A stretch of DNA of 64,000 nucleotides, taken from positions 48,553-112,552 of the forward strand of contig NZ_JARWOP010000385.1 in assembly GCF_029868745.1 (NCBI RefSeq), written 5' to 3'. The notes beneath the pieces were generated by a model. It saw only the letters and a list, made by a program, of their open reading frames with translations. It made no database searches and had not been told where the DNA came from. Numbering within the stretch: position 1 is the first letter of the stretch; the number at the start of each line of letters is the position of its first letter. The translations under genes were made by a program, and so were the position numbers. Positions 40,475 through 48,154 of this stretch are shown here, one piece after another. The DNA is from Nocardia wallacei (GTDB lineage Bacteria; Actinomycetota; Actinomycetes; Mycobacteriales; Mycobacteriaceae).

Positions 40475-41692
40475 CTACGTGGAGACGCGGCTGGGTTCGG
40501 CGGGAACGGTTTCGGGTGACGATTTCAGCAGGGTGAGCAGCGGCGCCGTGAGCGCGGTGGTGATCAGGGCCATGACGACCAGCAGCGAGTACAGGTCCGG
40601 GCCGATGATGCCGGTGGACAAGCCCACGTCCAACAGGATCAGTTCGGTGAGGCCGCGCGTGTTCAGCAGGGCCGCGAGGACTCTGGCCGGGTGCTTGTCG
40701 ATCCCCGCCAGCCGGGCGGAGAGGTAGGTGCCGATCACCTTGCCCGCGACCGCGACCGCGATCACGACGACGAGTTCGAGGACGCCTGCCCGATCGATGC
40801 TGGAGAGGTCCACGCGGAGCCCGGCGATCACGAAGAAGCACGGCATGAACAGCGCTCCGAGCGGCTGAACCGCGGCCGTGACCTGCTCTCGGCCACCACG
40901 CGGAAATACCACGCCGAAAAGGAACGCGCCGAAGATCAGGTGCAGCCCCGACCATTCGGTCATCGCGCCCCACAGCAGCGCGCCGCACACCGCGACCAGC
41001 GTGAGGGACCGTTCGGTCGACATACCGCCGACGACGCGACCGAGCAGCGGCCGCACGAGCCACCACGTCCCCGCCGCCAGGGGCACCAGCAGCAGCAAGC
41101 GCCACGTCTGGCCCGCCTCGGTCCGGGTGGAGGCGATGACACCCGCCAGCACCACCCATGCCAGCACGTCACCGACGGCCGCGCACCCGAGCGCCAACTG
41201 CCCGACGGGAGTGCTGAACATTCCCCGGTCGTGCAGAATCCGCGCCAGCACCGGGAACGCGGTCACCGCCAGCGAGCAGCCGATGAACAGCACGAACGCG
41301 ATCCGGCTGCCGGTCTGATGGCGCGCCAGGATCGTCAGGGCGGCAACGGAACCCAGCACGAACGGCAGCACGTACGCCGACAGCGACACCACCGGCACGG
41401 CACTGCGATTCTTGGCGAACCGCCCGAGATCGGTCTCCATGCCCGCGACGAACATGAACAGCGCGATTCCCACATTCGCCAGCGCGGTCAACGCCGGCCT
41501 CGTATCCATCGGAAAGACGAGAGTCGACAGGTGATGCCCGAGCACCGTCGGCCCGGCCAGAATCCCGGCCGCGATCTCGCCGACCACGGGCGGCTGCCCC
41601 ACCTTCTCGGCCAACCACCCCAGCACCCGCGCCGCGGCCAGAATCAGAACAAGATCAATAAGAAGCATGGTGACGACGTGGCTGGGCACAAG
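40475..41692 (-). CDS. CPA2-type cation/proton antiporter
   Basis: This 405-residue membrane protein has about 12 hydrophobic helices with CPA2 (KefB-like) features: EIAAGILAGPTVLGHHL, GMETDLGRFAKN, GCSLAVTAFPVLARILHDRG, AAVGDVLAWVVLA (the ion-site Asp), NTRGLTELILLDVGL. It stops after the membrane domain, with no TrkA-N regulatory domain. I chose the GTG at 41692 because AGGAGGTG lies just upstream; the open frame runs on to 41896 but without support. It may export Na+ or K+ and is not clearly linked to its neighbours. Confidence 0.85.
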   Translation of the reverse strand, partial: LVPSHVVTMLLIDLVLILAAARVLGWLAEKVGQPPVVGEIAAGILAGPTVLGHHLSTLVFPMDTRPALTALANVGIALFMFVAGMETDLGRFAKNRSAVPVVSLSAYVLPFVLGSVAALTILARHQTGSRIAFVLFIGCSLAVTAFPVLARILHDRGMFSTPVGQLALGCAAVGDVLAWVVLAGVIASTRTEAGQTWRLLLLVPLAAGTWWLVRPLLGRVVGGMSTERSLTLVAVCGALLWGAMTEWSGLHLIFGAFLFGVVFPRGGREQVTAAVQPLGALFMPCFFVIAGLRVDLSSIDRAGVLELVVVIAVAVAGKVIGTYLSARLAGIDKHPARVLAALLNTRGLTELILLDVGLSTGIIGPDLYSLLVVMALITTALTAPLLTLLKSSPETVPAEPSRVST

Positions 41693-42065
41693 CCCACCTC
41701 CTACCTTCCCGAACCCCGGCATCGGCGACACGAACCGATCCGGCCGAATAACCCTACCGGTGTCGGTCGCCGAAGTCGCCGCTTCAAATGTTTGCTCTCG
41801 TATCGCTCGTAAATGAATGTCCATCCCGTTGTGGCAGTTGAGATCTCGGGCTTCCGCTACAGTTGAGGGGCATTTCGGGTTGCGCCGCAACGGCATCGGG
41901 TTCTACCGGCCGTTGTAAAGAACAGCAGGTGAGCAGCGGGGAGCGGCTCGATCACGGCGGATTGCGGCAGAAGAATCCGAAGTCCGCGGAGACGACCCAC
42001 CACCGCCGCAGCGTCCGACCCACTTTCACAGGTTGATCCGACCCACATTTGCAGGGGGTATGCGC
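41693..42065. other. 373-bp divergent promoter region with a 19-bp direct repeat
   Basis: The region separates the antiporter from the XRE regulator. I can support no gene in it. Just before the XRE gene it holds a direct repeat, TCCGACCCACTTTCACAGG at 42014-42032 and TCCGACCCACATTTGCAGG at 42037-42055, 23 bp apart and so on one face of the helix. This is a candidate operator for the XRE regulator. Confidence 0.5.
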
Positions 42066-42965
42066 ATGACCAATAACGGCGAACCGTCGACACTCGCCCG
42101 GCGGCAACTCGGCCGGATGCTCCGCGAGGCCCGTCAGGCGCTCGGCCTGACGATCGAAAGGGCCGCCCCGCTAGCGGCACTCAGCAAATCCGGACTGCAA
42201 CGCCTCGAAGCGGGCGACGTGGTCAAGATCCGCACCCAGGACATCGAGCTGCTGTGCGAGCTGTACGAGCTGACACCCGACCAGACCGCGCGGCTGGTGG
42301 AACTCGCCAACCAAGCTCAGGAAAAGAGCTGGGTCACGGCGTTCGGCGGACTGTACAGCGACTCGACGTTCAATATGGTTGTCGGGCTGACGGAATCGGC
42401 GGCGCATCTGTTCGTCTACGCCGAGATCGTTCCGGGGCTGCTACAGACCGCGGCCTATGCGCGCACCCTCATCAGCGCCTACTTCGCCGGCGATGAGCCC
42501 GACGACATCGAACGCCGCGTAGCGCTGAGAATGCAGCGGCAGAAGATCATCACACGCAAGGCCGATCCGGTGAAGCTCGATGTCCTACTTCGCGAGTCCG
42601 CCCTCTATCGCGCCGTCGGGACGCCGCGAATCATGGCCCGCCAGCTCCACCACCTCGCGGAGATGAGCAAGCTGCCACACGTCTCCCTGCGCATCCAGCC
42701 GTTCTCATCCGGTTACCCTCAAGGCGCCTTCCTCCCGAACCTCTTCATGATCCTGGACTTCGGGACAGACGCCAAGGGACGACCGGTTGAACCACCACTC
42801 GTCTACCTGGAAGGATCAGCAGGTATCAACGATCTGTTCTTGGAGAAGACCGACGACGTCGAGCGCTACCGTTTCCTCACCGCGGCAGTCCGAGCCGTCT
42901 CGCTCGACGACACGAATTCACGAGACCTGCTTCGCCAGGTGGCGACTAGGAGATACGAAACGTGA
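42066..42965 (+). CDS. XRE family regulator with DUF5753 domain
   Basis: The 299-residue protein has an N-terminal helix-turn-helix (LGRMLREARQALGLTIERAAPLAALSKSGLQRLEAGDVVKI) and a long C-terminal domain of the DUF5753 type (EIVPGLLQTAAYARTLI ... LRIQPFSSGYPQGAFLPNLFMILDF ... VYLEGSAGINDLFLEKTDDVERYRFLTAAVRAVSLD). Such regulators (WhiJ-like in Streptomyces) are nearly always paired with a small DUF397 protein, as here. A GGGGGT site precedes the ATG at 42066. The stop overlaps the DUF397 start by 4 bp. Confidence 0.92.
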   Translation: MTNNGEPSTLARRQLGRMLREARQALGLTIERAAPLAALSKSGLQRLEAGDVVKIRTQDIELLCELYELTPDQTARLVELANQAQEKSWVTAFGGLYSDSTFNMVVGLTESAAHLFVYAEIVPGLLQTAAYARTLISAYFAGDEPDDIERRVALRMQRQKIITRKADPVKLDVLLRESALYRAVGTPRIMARQLHHLAEMSKLPHVSLRIQPFSSGYPQGAFLPNLFMILDFGTDAKGRPVEPPLVYLEGSAGINDLFLEKTDDVERYRFLTAAVRAVSLDDTNSRDLLRQVATRRYET

Positions 42966-43171
42966 ACACTGATCTATCCGTGGCGAATTGGTTCAAGAGT
43001 AGCTACAGCAGTGGCAAGACGGACTGCGTCGAAGTCGCCTGGCTCGATGGTGGGGCGGTGGGTGTCCGGGACTCGAAGAACCCCACCGGTCCCGCGCTGA
43101 TCTTCGCCCCCGGCGAGTGGGATGCGTTCACCGACAGCGTGCGTGGCGGGAGTTTCGGCCCGGTTCAGTAG
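42962..43171 (+). CDS. DUF397 protein
   Basis: This 69-residue protein has the DUF397 pattern: WFKSSYSSGKTDCVEVAW, VGVRDSKNPTGPALIFAPGEWDAFTDSVRGG. It is the usual partner of DUF5753-type XRE regulators and in several actinobacteria acts as an antagonist of the regulator, in the way of an antitoxin or anti-repressor. GTG start, 4-bp overlap with the regulator stop (GTGA). Confidence 0.92.
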   Translation: MNTDLSVANWFKSSYSSGKTDCVEVAWLDGGAVGVRDSKNPTGPALIFAPGEWDAFTDSVRGGSFGPVQ

Positions 43172-43261
43172 GTTTCGGCCTGGGCGGACACAGATCGGGC
43201 CGGGATGGCAGTTTTCGCCGTCTCGGGCGGGATTGTGGATGCTCAGGCCGGATCCAAGACT

Positions 43262-44167
43262 TCACGACGCGAGCCGCTCCGGACCCGCGACCGCCCGCAG
43301 TGCTCCGATAGCCGCGGCGACGGCCGGGCGGTCCAGGGACGCCTGGCGGTAGGTCACGCCGATATGCCGGAAACCGCCCGGGACGGGCGAGGCGACCAGG
43401 TGGCGGTGGCGGTCGTCGACCGACATCTCCGGGACGACCGTCACGCCCAAGCCGTGATCCACCATTTCCGCCATCGCCGCGAAGCTGCCGCCGCGGTGCT
43501 CGATTCGCGGCGCGAATCCCGCTTCGCGGCAAGCGAATACCACCGACACGATGGACGGCGCACCGTCGCGGGCGGCGATCCAGTCGGCGTCGCGGACGAC
43601 GCTCAACCCGTGCTGGCGCACCCGGTCCCGCAGCGGCGGCGGGGCGAGGAGCACGAGGGGGTCGCTCAGGAGGGATTCCGAGGCCAGACCGAGCGGCAGA
43701 TCCTGGGTGCGGAACGAATACGAGTACGTCACGGCGAGATCCACGTCCTGCTGGCGCACCGCCTGGACCGAATCCACCGGCACCATGTTCACCAGCCGGA
43801 CGCGCAATCCCGGATACTCCGCCCGTAACCGCGCCGCCGCGGGCAGCGCCAGCTGCGAGAGCGCGGTGCGGAAGGTGGCCACGGTGAGCACGCCGGTGAC
43901 GGCCGCGTCCGTAGCGGCCACCGCGCTCTCGGCCTCCTCCAGCGCCGCGATGATCCGCACCGTGTGGTCCACGAGCACCCGGCCGGCGTGGGTCAGCCGC
44001 AGCACCCGGCCCTCCCGCCGGGTCAGCGCCGCGCCCACCTCGTCCTCGAGAATCCGCAACTGCTGGGACACGGCCGAGGTCGTGATGCCGTGCAGTTCCG
44101 ATACGGCCGTCATGGTGGTGTGCTCCGCCAGGTCGCGCAGCAGGATCAGACGTCGAATGTCGTACAT
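43262..44167 (-). CDS. LysR family transcriptional regulator
   Basis: The 301-residue protein has an N-terminal LysR helix-turn-helix (ITTSAVSQQLRILEDEVGAALTRREGRVLRLTHAG, about residues 28-62) and a two-lobed effector-binding domain. It is divergent from the second sulfonate-type ABC operon. The roughly 180-bp space between the starts is where it would bind. It is probably an activator or repressor responding to the imported substrate or to sulfur status. Confidence 0.9.
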   Translation of the reverse strand: MYDIRRLILLRDLAEHTTMTAVSELHGITTSAVSQQLRILEDEVGAALTRREGRVLRLTHAGRVLVDHTVRIIAALEEAESAVAATDAAVTGVLTVATFRTALSQLALPAAARLRAEYPGLRVRLVNMVPVDSVQAVRQQDVDLAVTYSYSFRTQDLPLGLASESLLSDPLVLLAPPPLRDRVRQHGLSVVRDADWIAARDGAPSIVSVVFACREAGFAPRIEHRGGSFAAMAEMVDHGLGVTVVPEMSVDDRHRHLVASPVPGGFRHIGVTYRQASLDRPAVAAAIGALRAVAGPERLAS

Positions 44168-44349
44168 GCGTCCTCATTTCGACTGTCCCCGCACCGTCAC
44201 CGGCGACCCACGGGCACGGTCATCGCCGAAACATTACGGCGCGGTGCGCTCAATGGTCGACCGATAAAAACTGCGTGATCGCAACAGCAGAGCCGGAGAA
44301 TGCCGCCGGGCACACTCGACCACAATCCCCCCACTTCGCGAAAGATCGA

Positions 44350-45435
44350 ATGATGTTGTCCCGCAGTAGAAGATTCATGCCGCTCCGCGTCCTCGCCGCA
44401 GCGCTCGCCCTCCCCGCCGCCGTCTCGCTGTCGGCCGGGTGCGGCAGCTCCGATCCCGGGCTCAGCGCGGATGGCAAGACCGTCCTGCGATATCAGGGAC
44501 AAACCGGCCAGGTGTCGCCCTTCGAACTCGCCGCCGATCTGGGTTATTTCCAGAAGATCCAGCTGCGCTGGGAAAACGACAGCACCAGCGGCCCGGCCAA
44601 TATCCAGGCCGCGGCCACCCGCCAGATCGAATTCGGCAGCGCGTTCAACGGGGCCGTCGTGAAACTGATCGCCGGTGGCGCGCCGGTGAAGTCCGTGCTG
44701 AGTTCCTATGGCGCCGACGAGTTGTCCTTCACCGGCTATTTCGTGCGCGACGATTCCGGTATCACCTCCGCGCGTGATCTGATCGGCAAGAAGGTCGGTG
44801 TCAACACCCTCGGCGCGCACCACGAATTCATCACCCGAGAATGGCTGCACCGCCAGGGGTTGAGCGAACCGGAGATCAAGCAGGTCCAGTTCGTGGTGCT
44901 GCCCCCGGTCAGCACCGAGGACGCGTTGCGCAAGGGCCAGATCGATGTGGCCGCGCTGGGTAGCGTCTTCCGCGATACCGCGGTGGCGCGGGGCGGGCTG
45001 CATCCGCTGTTCACCGACAAGGACCTCTTCGGCAAGTTCGACTACGGCACCTACGTGTTCCGTGACGACTACATCAAGCAGCATCCCGACGCCGTGCAGG
45101 ATTTCGTGCAGGGCACCGCCCGCGCCATCCGCTGGTTACAGATCACACCGCGCGACCAGGTCCTGGCCAAATTCGAGGCGATCATCAACCAGCGCGGCCG
45201 CAACGAGAACACCGAACTGCTGAAGTACTGGAAGAGTTCCGGAATCCCGGTGCCGGGCGGCGTCGTCGACGAGCGCGAATTGCAGATCTGGATCGAGTGG
45301 CTCGTGCGCAACGGCGAATTGAGCGAAGGAAAGCTCACGGCCGAGGACGTCTACACGAACAAGGACAACCCTTACGCCAACGGCACCTACGCGCCGACGA
45401 GCGGACCTGCCGGAGAGGTGGTGGCGGCGAAATGA
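44350..45435 (+). CDS. ABC transporter substrate-binding lipoprotein, sulfonate/nitrate type (second system)
   Basis: This 361-residue protein has a lipoprotein signal peptide with the lipobox LSAGC (Cys31) and an SsuA/NMT1-type binding domain (LRYQGQTGQVSPFELAADLGYF, SARDLIGKKVGVNTLGAHHEFITREWL, LRKGQIDVAALGSVFRDTAV). It differs strongly from the binding protein at 30.4 kb, so the two systems probably import different compounds. ATG codons at 44350 and 44353 are both possible. It is followed by the ATPase with a 4-bp overlap. Confidence 0.88.
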   Translation: MMLSRSRRFMPLRVLAAALALPAAVSLSAGCGSSDPGLSADGKTVLRYQGQTGQVSPFELAADLGYFQKIQLRWENDSTSGPANIQAAATRQIEFGSAFNGAVVKLIAGGAPVKSVLSSYGADELSFTGYFVRDDSGITSARDLIGKKVGVNTLGAHHEFITREWLHRQGLSEPEIKQVQFVVLPPVSTEDALRKGQIDVAALGSVFRDTAVARGGLHPLFTDKDLFGKFDYGTYVFRDDYIKQHPDAVQDFVQGTARAIRWLQITPRDQVLAKFEAIINQRGRNENTELLKYWKSSGIPVPGGVVDERELQIWIEWLVRNGELSEGKLTAEDVYTNKDNPYANGTYAPTSGPAGEVVAAK

Positions 45436-46271
45436 CCGGCACGGCAAAGCTTTCCCTGACCGGCGTGCGCAAGCAGTTCGCCGCCCGCGGCAGCCGGGAA
45501 CCGTTCACGGCACTCGCCGACGTCACCCTGGATCTGCACGACGGTGAGTTCCTGGTGCTGGTCGGCCCCAGCGGTTCGGGCAAATCCACCCTGCTCGACC
45601 TGCTCGGCGGGCTCAGCAAGCCGACCGCGGGCCGGATCCTGCTCGACGGCAACCCGATCGAGGGCCCGGGGCTGGATCGCGGCATCGTCTTCCAGCAGTA
45701 CGCGCTGCTCCCGTGGCGCACCGCCCGCGCGAATATCGAATTCGGTTTGGAAGCGAAGCGAGTGCGGCGGCGCGAGCGGCGCGAGATCGCCGAGCACTAT
45801 CTGAATCTGGTGGGGCTGGACGGTTTCGGCGACCGGTACCCGCACGAGCTGTCGGGCGGCATGAAGCAGCGCGTCGCCATCGCCCGCAGCCTCGCCTTCG
45901 ATCCGGAGGTGCTGCTGATGGACGAGCCGTTCGCCGCACTCGACGCGCAAACCCGAGAGTCGTTGCAGGACGAGCTGTTACGCATCTGGCGGACCACCGG
46001 CAAGACCATCCTGTTCATCACCCACGGCATCGACGAGGCGGTGTACCTGGGCCAGCGCGTCGCCGTGCTCACGTCGCGGCCGGGCCGGATCAAGGCGGTG
46101 TTCGATATCGACCTCGACCGGGATTCCGGCGCCGATGTCCGTTCCAGCGAACGGTTCCGGGACTTCCGGCACCGCATCTGGGAGCAGTTGCAATCCGAGG
46201 TGAGCCGGGCTCAGGGCCTGGAACGCGCCGCGCTGACCACCCACACCGACCGGAGGCCCACCCATGTCTAG
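45432..46271 (+). CDS. ABC transporter ATPase, SsuB/TauB-like (second system)
   Basis: The 279-residue protein has Walker A GPSGSGKST, the Q-loop VFQQYALLPWRT, signature LSGGMKQR, Walker B VLLMDEP and switch His LFITHGIDEAVYL. The C-terminal extension (RVAVLTSRPGRIKAVFDIDL ...) is typical of TauB/SsuB/NrtD ATPases. It overlaps the binding-protein gene by 4 bp and the permease gene by 8 bp, so all three are translationally coupled. Confidence 0.93.
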   Translation: MTGTAKLSLTGVRKQFAARGSREPFTALADVTLDLHDGEFLVLVGPSGSGKSTLLDLLGGLSKPTAGRILLDGNPIEGPGLDRGIVFQQYALLPWRTARANIEFGLEAKRVRRRERREIAEHYLNLVGLDGFGDRYPHELSGGMKQRVAIARSLAFDPEVLLMDEPFAALDAQTRESLQDELLRIWRTTGKTILFITHGIDEAVYLGQRVAVLTSRPGRIKAVFDIDLDRDSGADVRSSERFRDFRHRIWEQLQSEVSRAQGLERAALTTHTDRRPTHV

Positions 46272-47136
46272 TGCCGTGCCACTCGCGGAGCAGGTGACCC
46301 GCTACCCGGCCGCGCCCGGACCGGACGCCGCCGCACCCTCGGGCGCGCCGATCCGGGCGCTGCGCGCGGCCACCGGGCTGGGCTGGCGGCTGCTCAAGCC
46401 GGTCATCGTCATCGCGCTGTTCCTGGCGGTGTGGGAAACCGCTCCCCGATTCGGGTTGGTGGACGAGGTATTCCTGCCGCCGTTCTCGGTGGTGCTCGAC
46501 GCGTTCGTCGAACTGGTCCGCACCGGGGAGATGTGGAACCACGTGTCCACCAGCCTCACCCGATCACTGGCCGGTTTCGGGCTCGCCCTGATCAGCGCGG
46601 TCCCCGTCGGTATCGCCATCGCTTGGTACAAGCCCGTGGCGGACTTCCTCAATCCGATTCTCGAGCTGTTCCGCAACACCGCCGCACTGGCGCTGCTGCC
46701 GGTGTTCGTGCTCATCCTCGGTATCGGCGAGACGTCGAAGGTGGCGCTGGTGGTCTACGCCAGTTTCTTCCCGATCCTGCTGAACACCATCACCGGTGTC
46801 CGCACGGTGGAGCCGTTGTTGATCAAATCGGCTGTGTCGCTGGGCTTCTCACCGATCGGACTGTTCCAGAAGGTGATCCTGCCGGCCGCCCTGCCGTCGA
46901 TCTTCACCGGCCTGCGGATGGCGGCCTCGTCGTCGATCCTGGTGCTCATCGCCGCCGAAATGGTCGGCGCCCGAGCCGGTCTCGGCTATTTGATCACCGC
47001 GGCGCAACAGAACTTCCAGATACCGAACATGTACGCCGGCATCCTCGCCATCTCGCTGGTCGGCCTGTCGTTCAACGGAGTTCTGGTCACGCTGGAGCGT
47101 CGCCTGTCTCGCTGGCGCCCTCGGACCGATCAGTGA
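46264..47136 (+). CDS. ABC transporter permease, SsuC/TauC-like (second system)
   Basis: This 290-residue permease has about six hydrophobic helices and the ATPase-contact loop (IKSAVSLGFSPIGLFQKVILPAALPSIFTGLRMA, about residues 190-223). It completes the second sulfonate/nitrate/taurine-type importer. Its last 50 bp overlap the 3' end of a convergent hypothetical gene, and a strong hairpin lies about 90 bp further on. Confidence 0.9.
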   Translation: MSSAVPLAEQVTRYPAAPGPDAAAPSGAPIRALRAATGLGWRLLKPVIVIALFLAVWETAPRFGLVDEVFLPPFSVVLDAFVELVRTGEMWNHVSTSLTRSLAGFGLALISAVPVGIAIAWYKPVADFLNPILELFRNTAALALLPVFVLILGIGETSKVALVVYASFFPILLNTITGVRTVEPLLIKSAVSLGFSPIGLFQKVILPAALPSIFTGLRMAASSSILVLIAAEMVGARAGLGYLITAAQQNFQIPNMYAGILAISLVGLSFNGVLVTLERRLSRWRPRTDQ

Positions 47137-47470
47137 GATAGTCCGCCACCCAGGCTTCCGCCGCGGCCTTGGCCGCCTCGATCGACATGACGGAGGCCTC
47201 CCGCAGCAGGCGGCCGTCCGGCCGTCCCACCCACCACGAGCAGGTGGTGGGTGTGGTGGCCCGGATCCGGGTGCGCACCGCACCGAAATCCTTGACCAGA
47301 CGCGGTTTGCCCGGCGGGCCCGTCAGCTCCCACCCGTCGGTCGCGTGCTCGGGCAGGAGCGCCACGACTGCCCGTTCACCCCCGCCCGCGCCCTTGTCGT
47401 CCACCACCTCATCCTTCCGATCCCCCTCTGGCGCAACGAGAAAGAGCGCCGGGGACATATCGGTCGCCAC
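47087..47470 (-). CDS. hypothetical protein
   Basis: The 127-residue protein has no recognisable domain. It starts hydrophobic (MSPALFLVAPEGDRKDEVVDD), has a middle part rich in Gly and Thr with CSWWVGRPDGRLLREASVMSIEAAKAAAEAWVADYL, and an acidic tail. The GTG at 47470 has GGAGA 7 bp upstream; an internal ATG at 47458 is possible. It is convergent with the permease and overlaps its end by 50 bp. It is upstream of and divergent from the NRPS locus, so it may mark the cluster edge. Confidence 0.6.
   Translation of the reverse strand: MATDMSPALFLVAPEGDRKDEVVDDKGAGGGERAVVALLPEHATDGWELTGPPGKPRLVKDFGAVRTRIRATTPTTCSWWVGRPDGRLLREASVMSIEAAKAAAEAWVADYLTDRSEGASETGDAPA
47228..47253. terminator. strong hairpin inside the hypothetical gene
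   Basis: CACCCACCAC, the 6-base loop GAGCAG, then the exact complement GTGGTGGGTG make a perfect 10-bp stem. It lies 91 bp beyond the permease stop and could terminate the importer operon, although it is inside the coding region of the convergent hypothetical gene. Confidence 0.4.
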
Positions 47471-47641
47471 GTTGCGCTCTCCGTCCCATCCTGCCCGACG
47501 CCACCGGTACCGGGCCGCGCATCGGGGATTCGAGCCGGGCCCCGCCGCCGGTGTCCGAGACACTCGCAAGTCTAGGTTACCGTTCAGCAATCTTCCACGG
47601 TTTCGCGATCGCCGTGCGACGGGAGCGGGTATCGACACCTT

Positions 47642-47661
47642 GGGGTGGTAACGCTCACCCC
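47642..47661. promoter_or_regulatory. inverted repeat upstream of the NRPS locus, GGGGTG-N8-CACCCC
   Basis: A perfect 6-bp inverted repeat with spacer GTAACGCT lies 65 bp before the adenylation-fragment gene, in the 256-bp gap that must hold the NRPS-operon promoter. It could be an operator or a leader hairpin. Confidence 0.35.
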
Positions 47662-47726
47662 TGGGAGGCCGCCGGCCAGTACTGAGGTCGCTGTCGAGAC
47701 GGGTCCGCAACCCCGACAGTTGATTC

Positions 47727-48131
47727 ATGAGCAATTCCACCCGGCAGACCGACCCGACCACCATCGCCGTCCTCGCCGACGACTGCGAACTCACCTGGAC
47801 CGACCTGGATCGCTGGTCGAATCGGTTGGCCCGGTTGCTCGTGCAGCGCGGCGCGCGGCGCGGCGTCCGGATCGTGATGGCGGTGCCCGCGCCGATCGAG
47901 GCGGCCGTGACGCGGGCGGCCATCACCAAAACCGGTGCGATCCCGGCCCTGGCGGCGGATGATGATTCCACTCCCCGGGCCGACCTCGGCGTGACCACGA
48001 GAGCGCAGCGCGGCCATCTCGGTGATGCGATCGACTGGCTGGTGCTCGACGACCGCTCGACCCTGCTGGGTTACCTGACCGGGTCCGACGCACCGCTCGG
48101 CGACGCCGGCGCCGTGAATCAGGCCGCCTGA
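47727..48131 (+). CDS. free-standing N-terminal fragment of an adenylation domain
   Basis: This 134-residue protein aligns with the first third of the adenylation domains in the NRPS downstream: CELTWTDLDRWSNRLARLLVQRGARRGVRIVMAVPAPIEAAV corresponds to their A1-A2 region, and GDAIDWLVLDDRSTLLGYLTGSDAPLGDAG to the part just before A3. It ends before the A3 motif (TSGSTG), so it cannot adenylate anything. Compared with adenylation domain 2 it also lacks about 15 residues in the middle. It lies 23 bp upstream of the NRPS and is co-directional. It may be a remnant or an accessory protein; I know no named function. Confidence 0.75.
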   Translation: MSNSTRQTDPTTIAVLADDCELTWTDLDRWSNRLARLLVQRGARRGVRIVMAVPAPIEAAVTRAAITKTGAIPALAADDDSTPRADLGVTTRAQRGHLGDAIDWLVLDDRSTLLGYLTGSDAPLGDAGAVNQAA

Positions 48132-48154
48132 CAACTGAACACTCAGGACTCTCC

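Noticed and set aside
41722..41896. N-terminal extension of the antiporter to 41896
   Set aside because: The extension has no transmembrane character, and AGGAGGTG directly precedes the GTG at 41692.
47567..47586. Possible IdeR/DtxR iron box (TAGGTTA) upstream of the NRPS operon
   Set aside because: Only one half-site matches the IdeR consensus; the other half is wrong, so it does not support iron control or a siderophore role.
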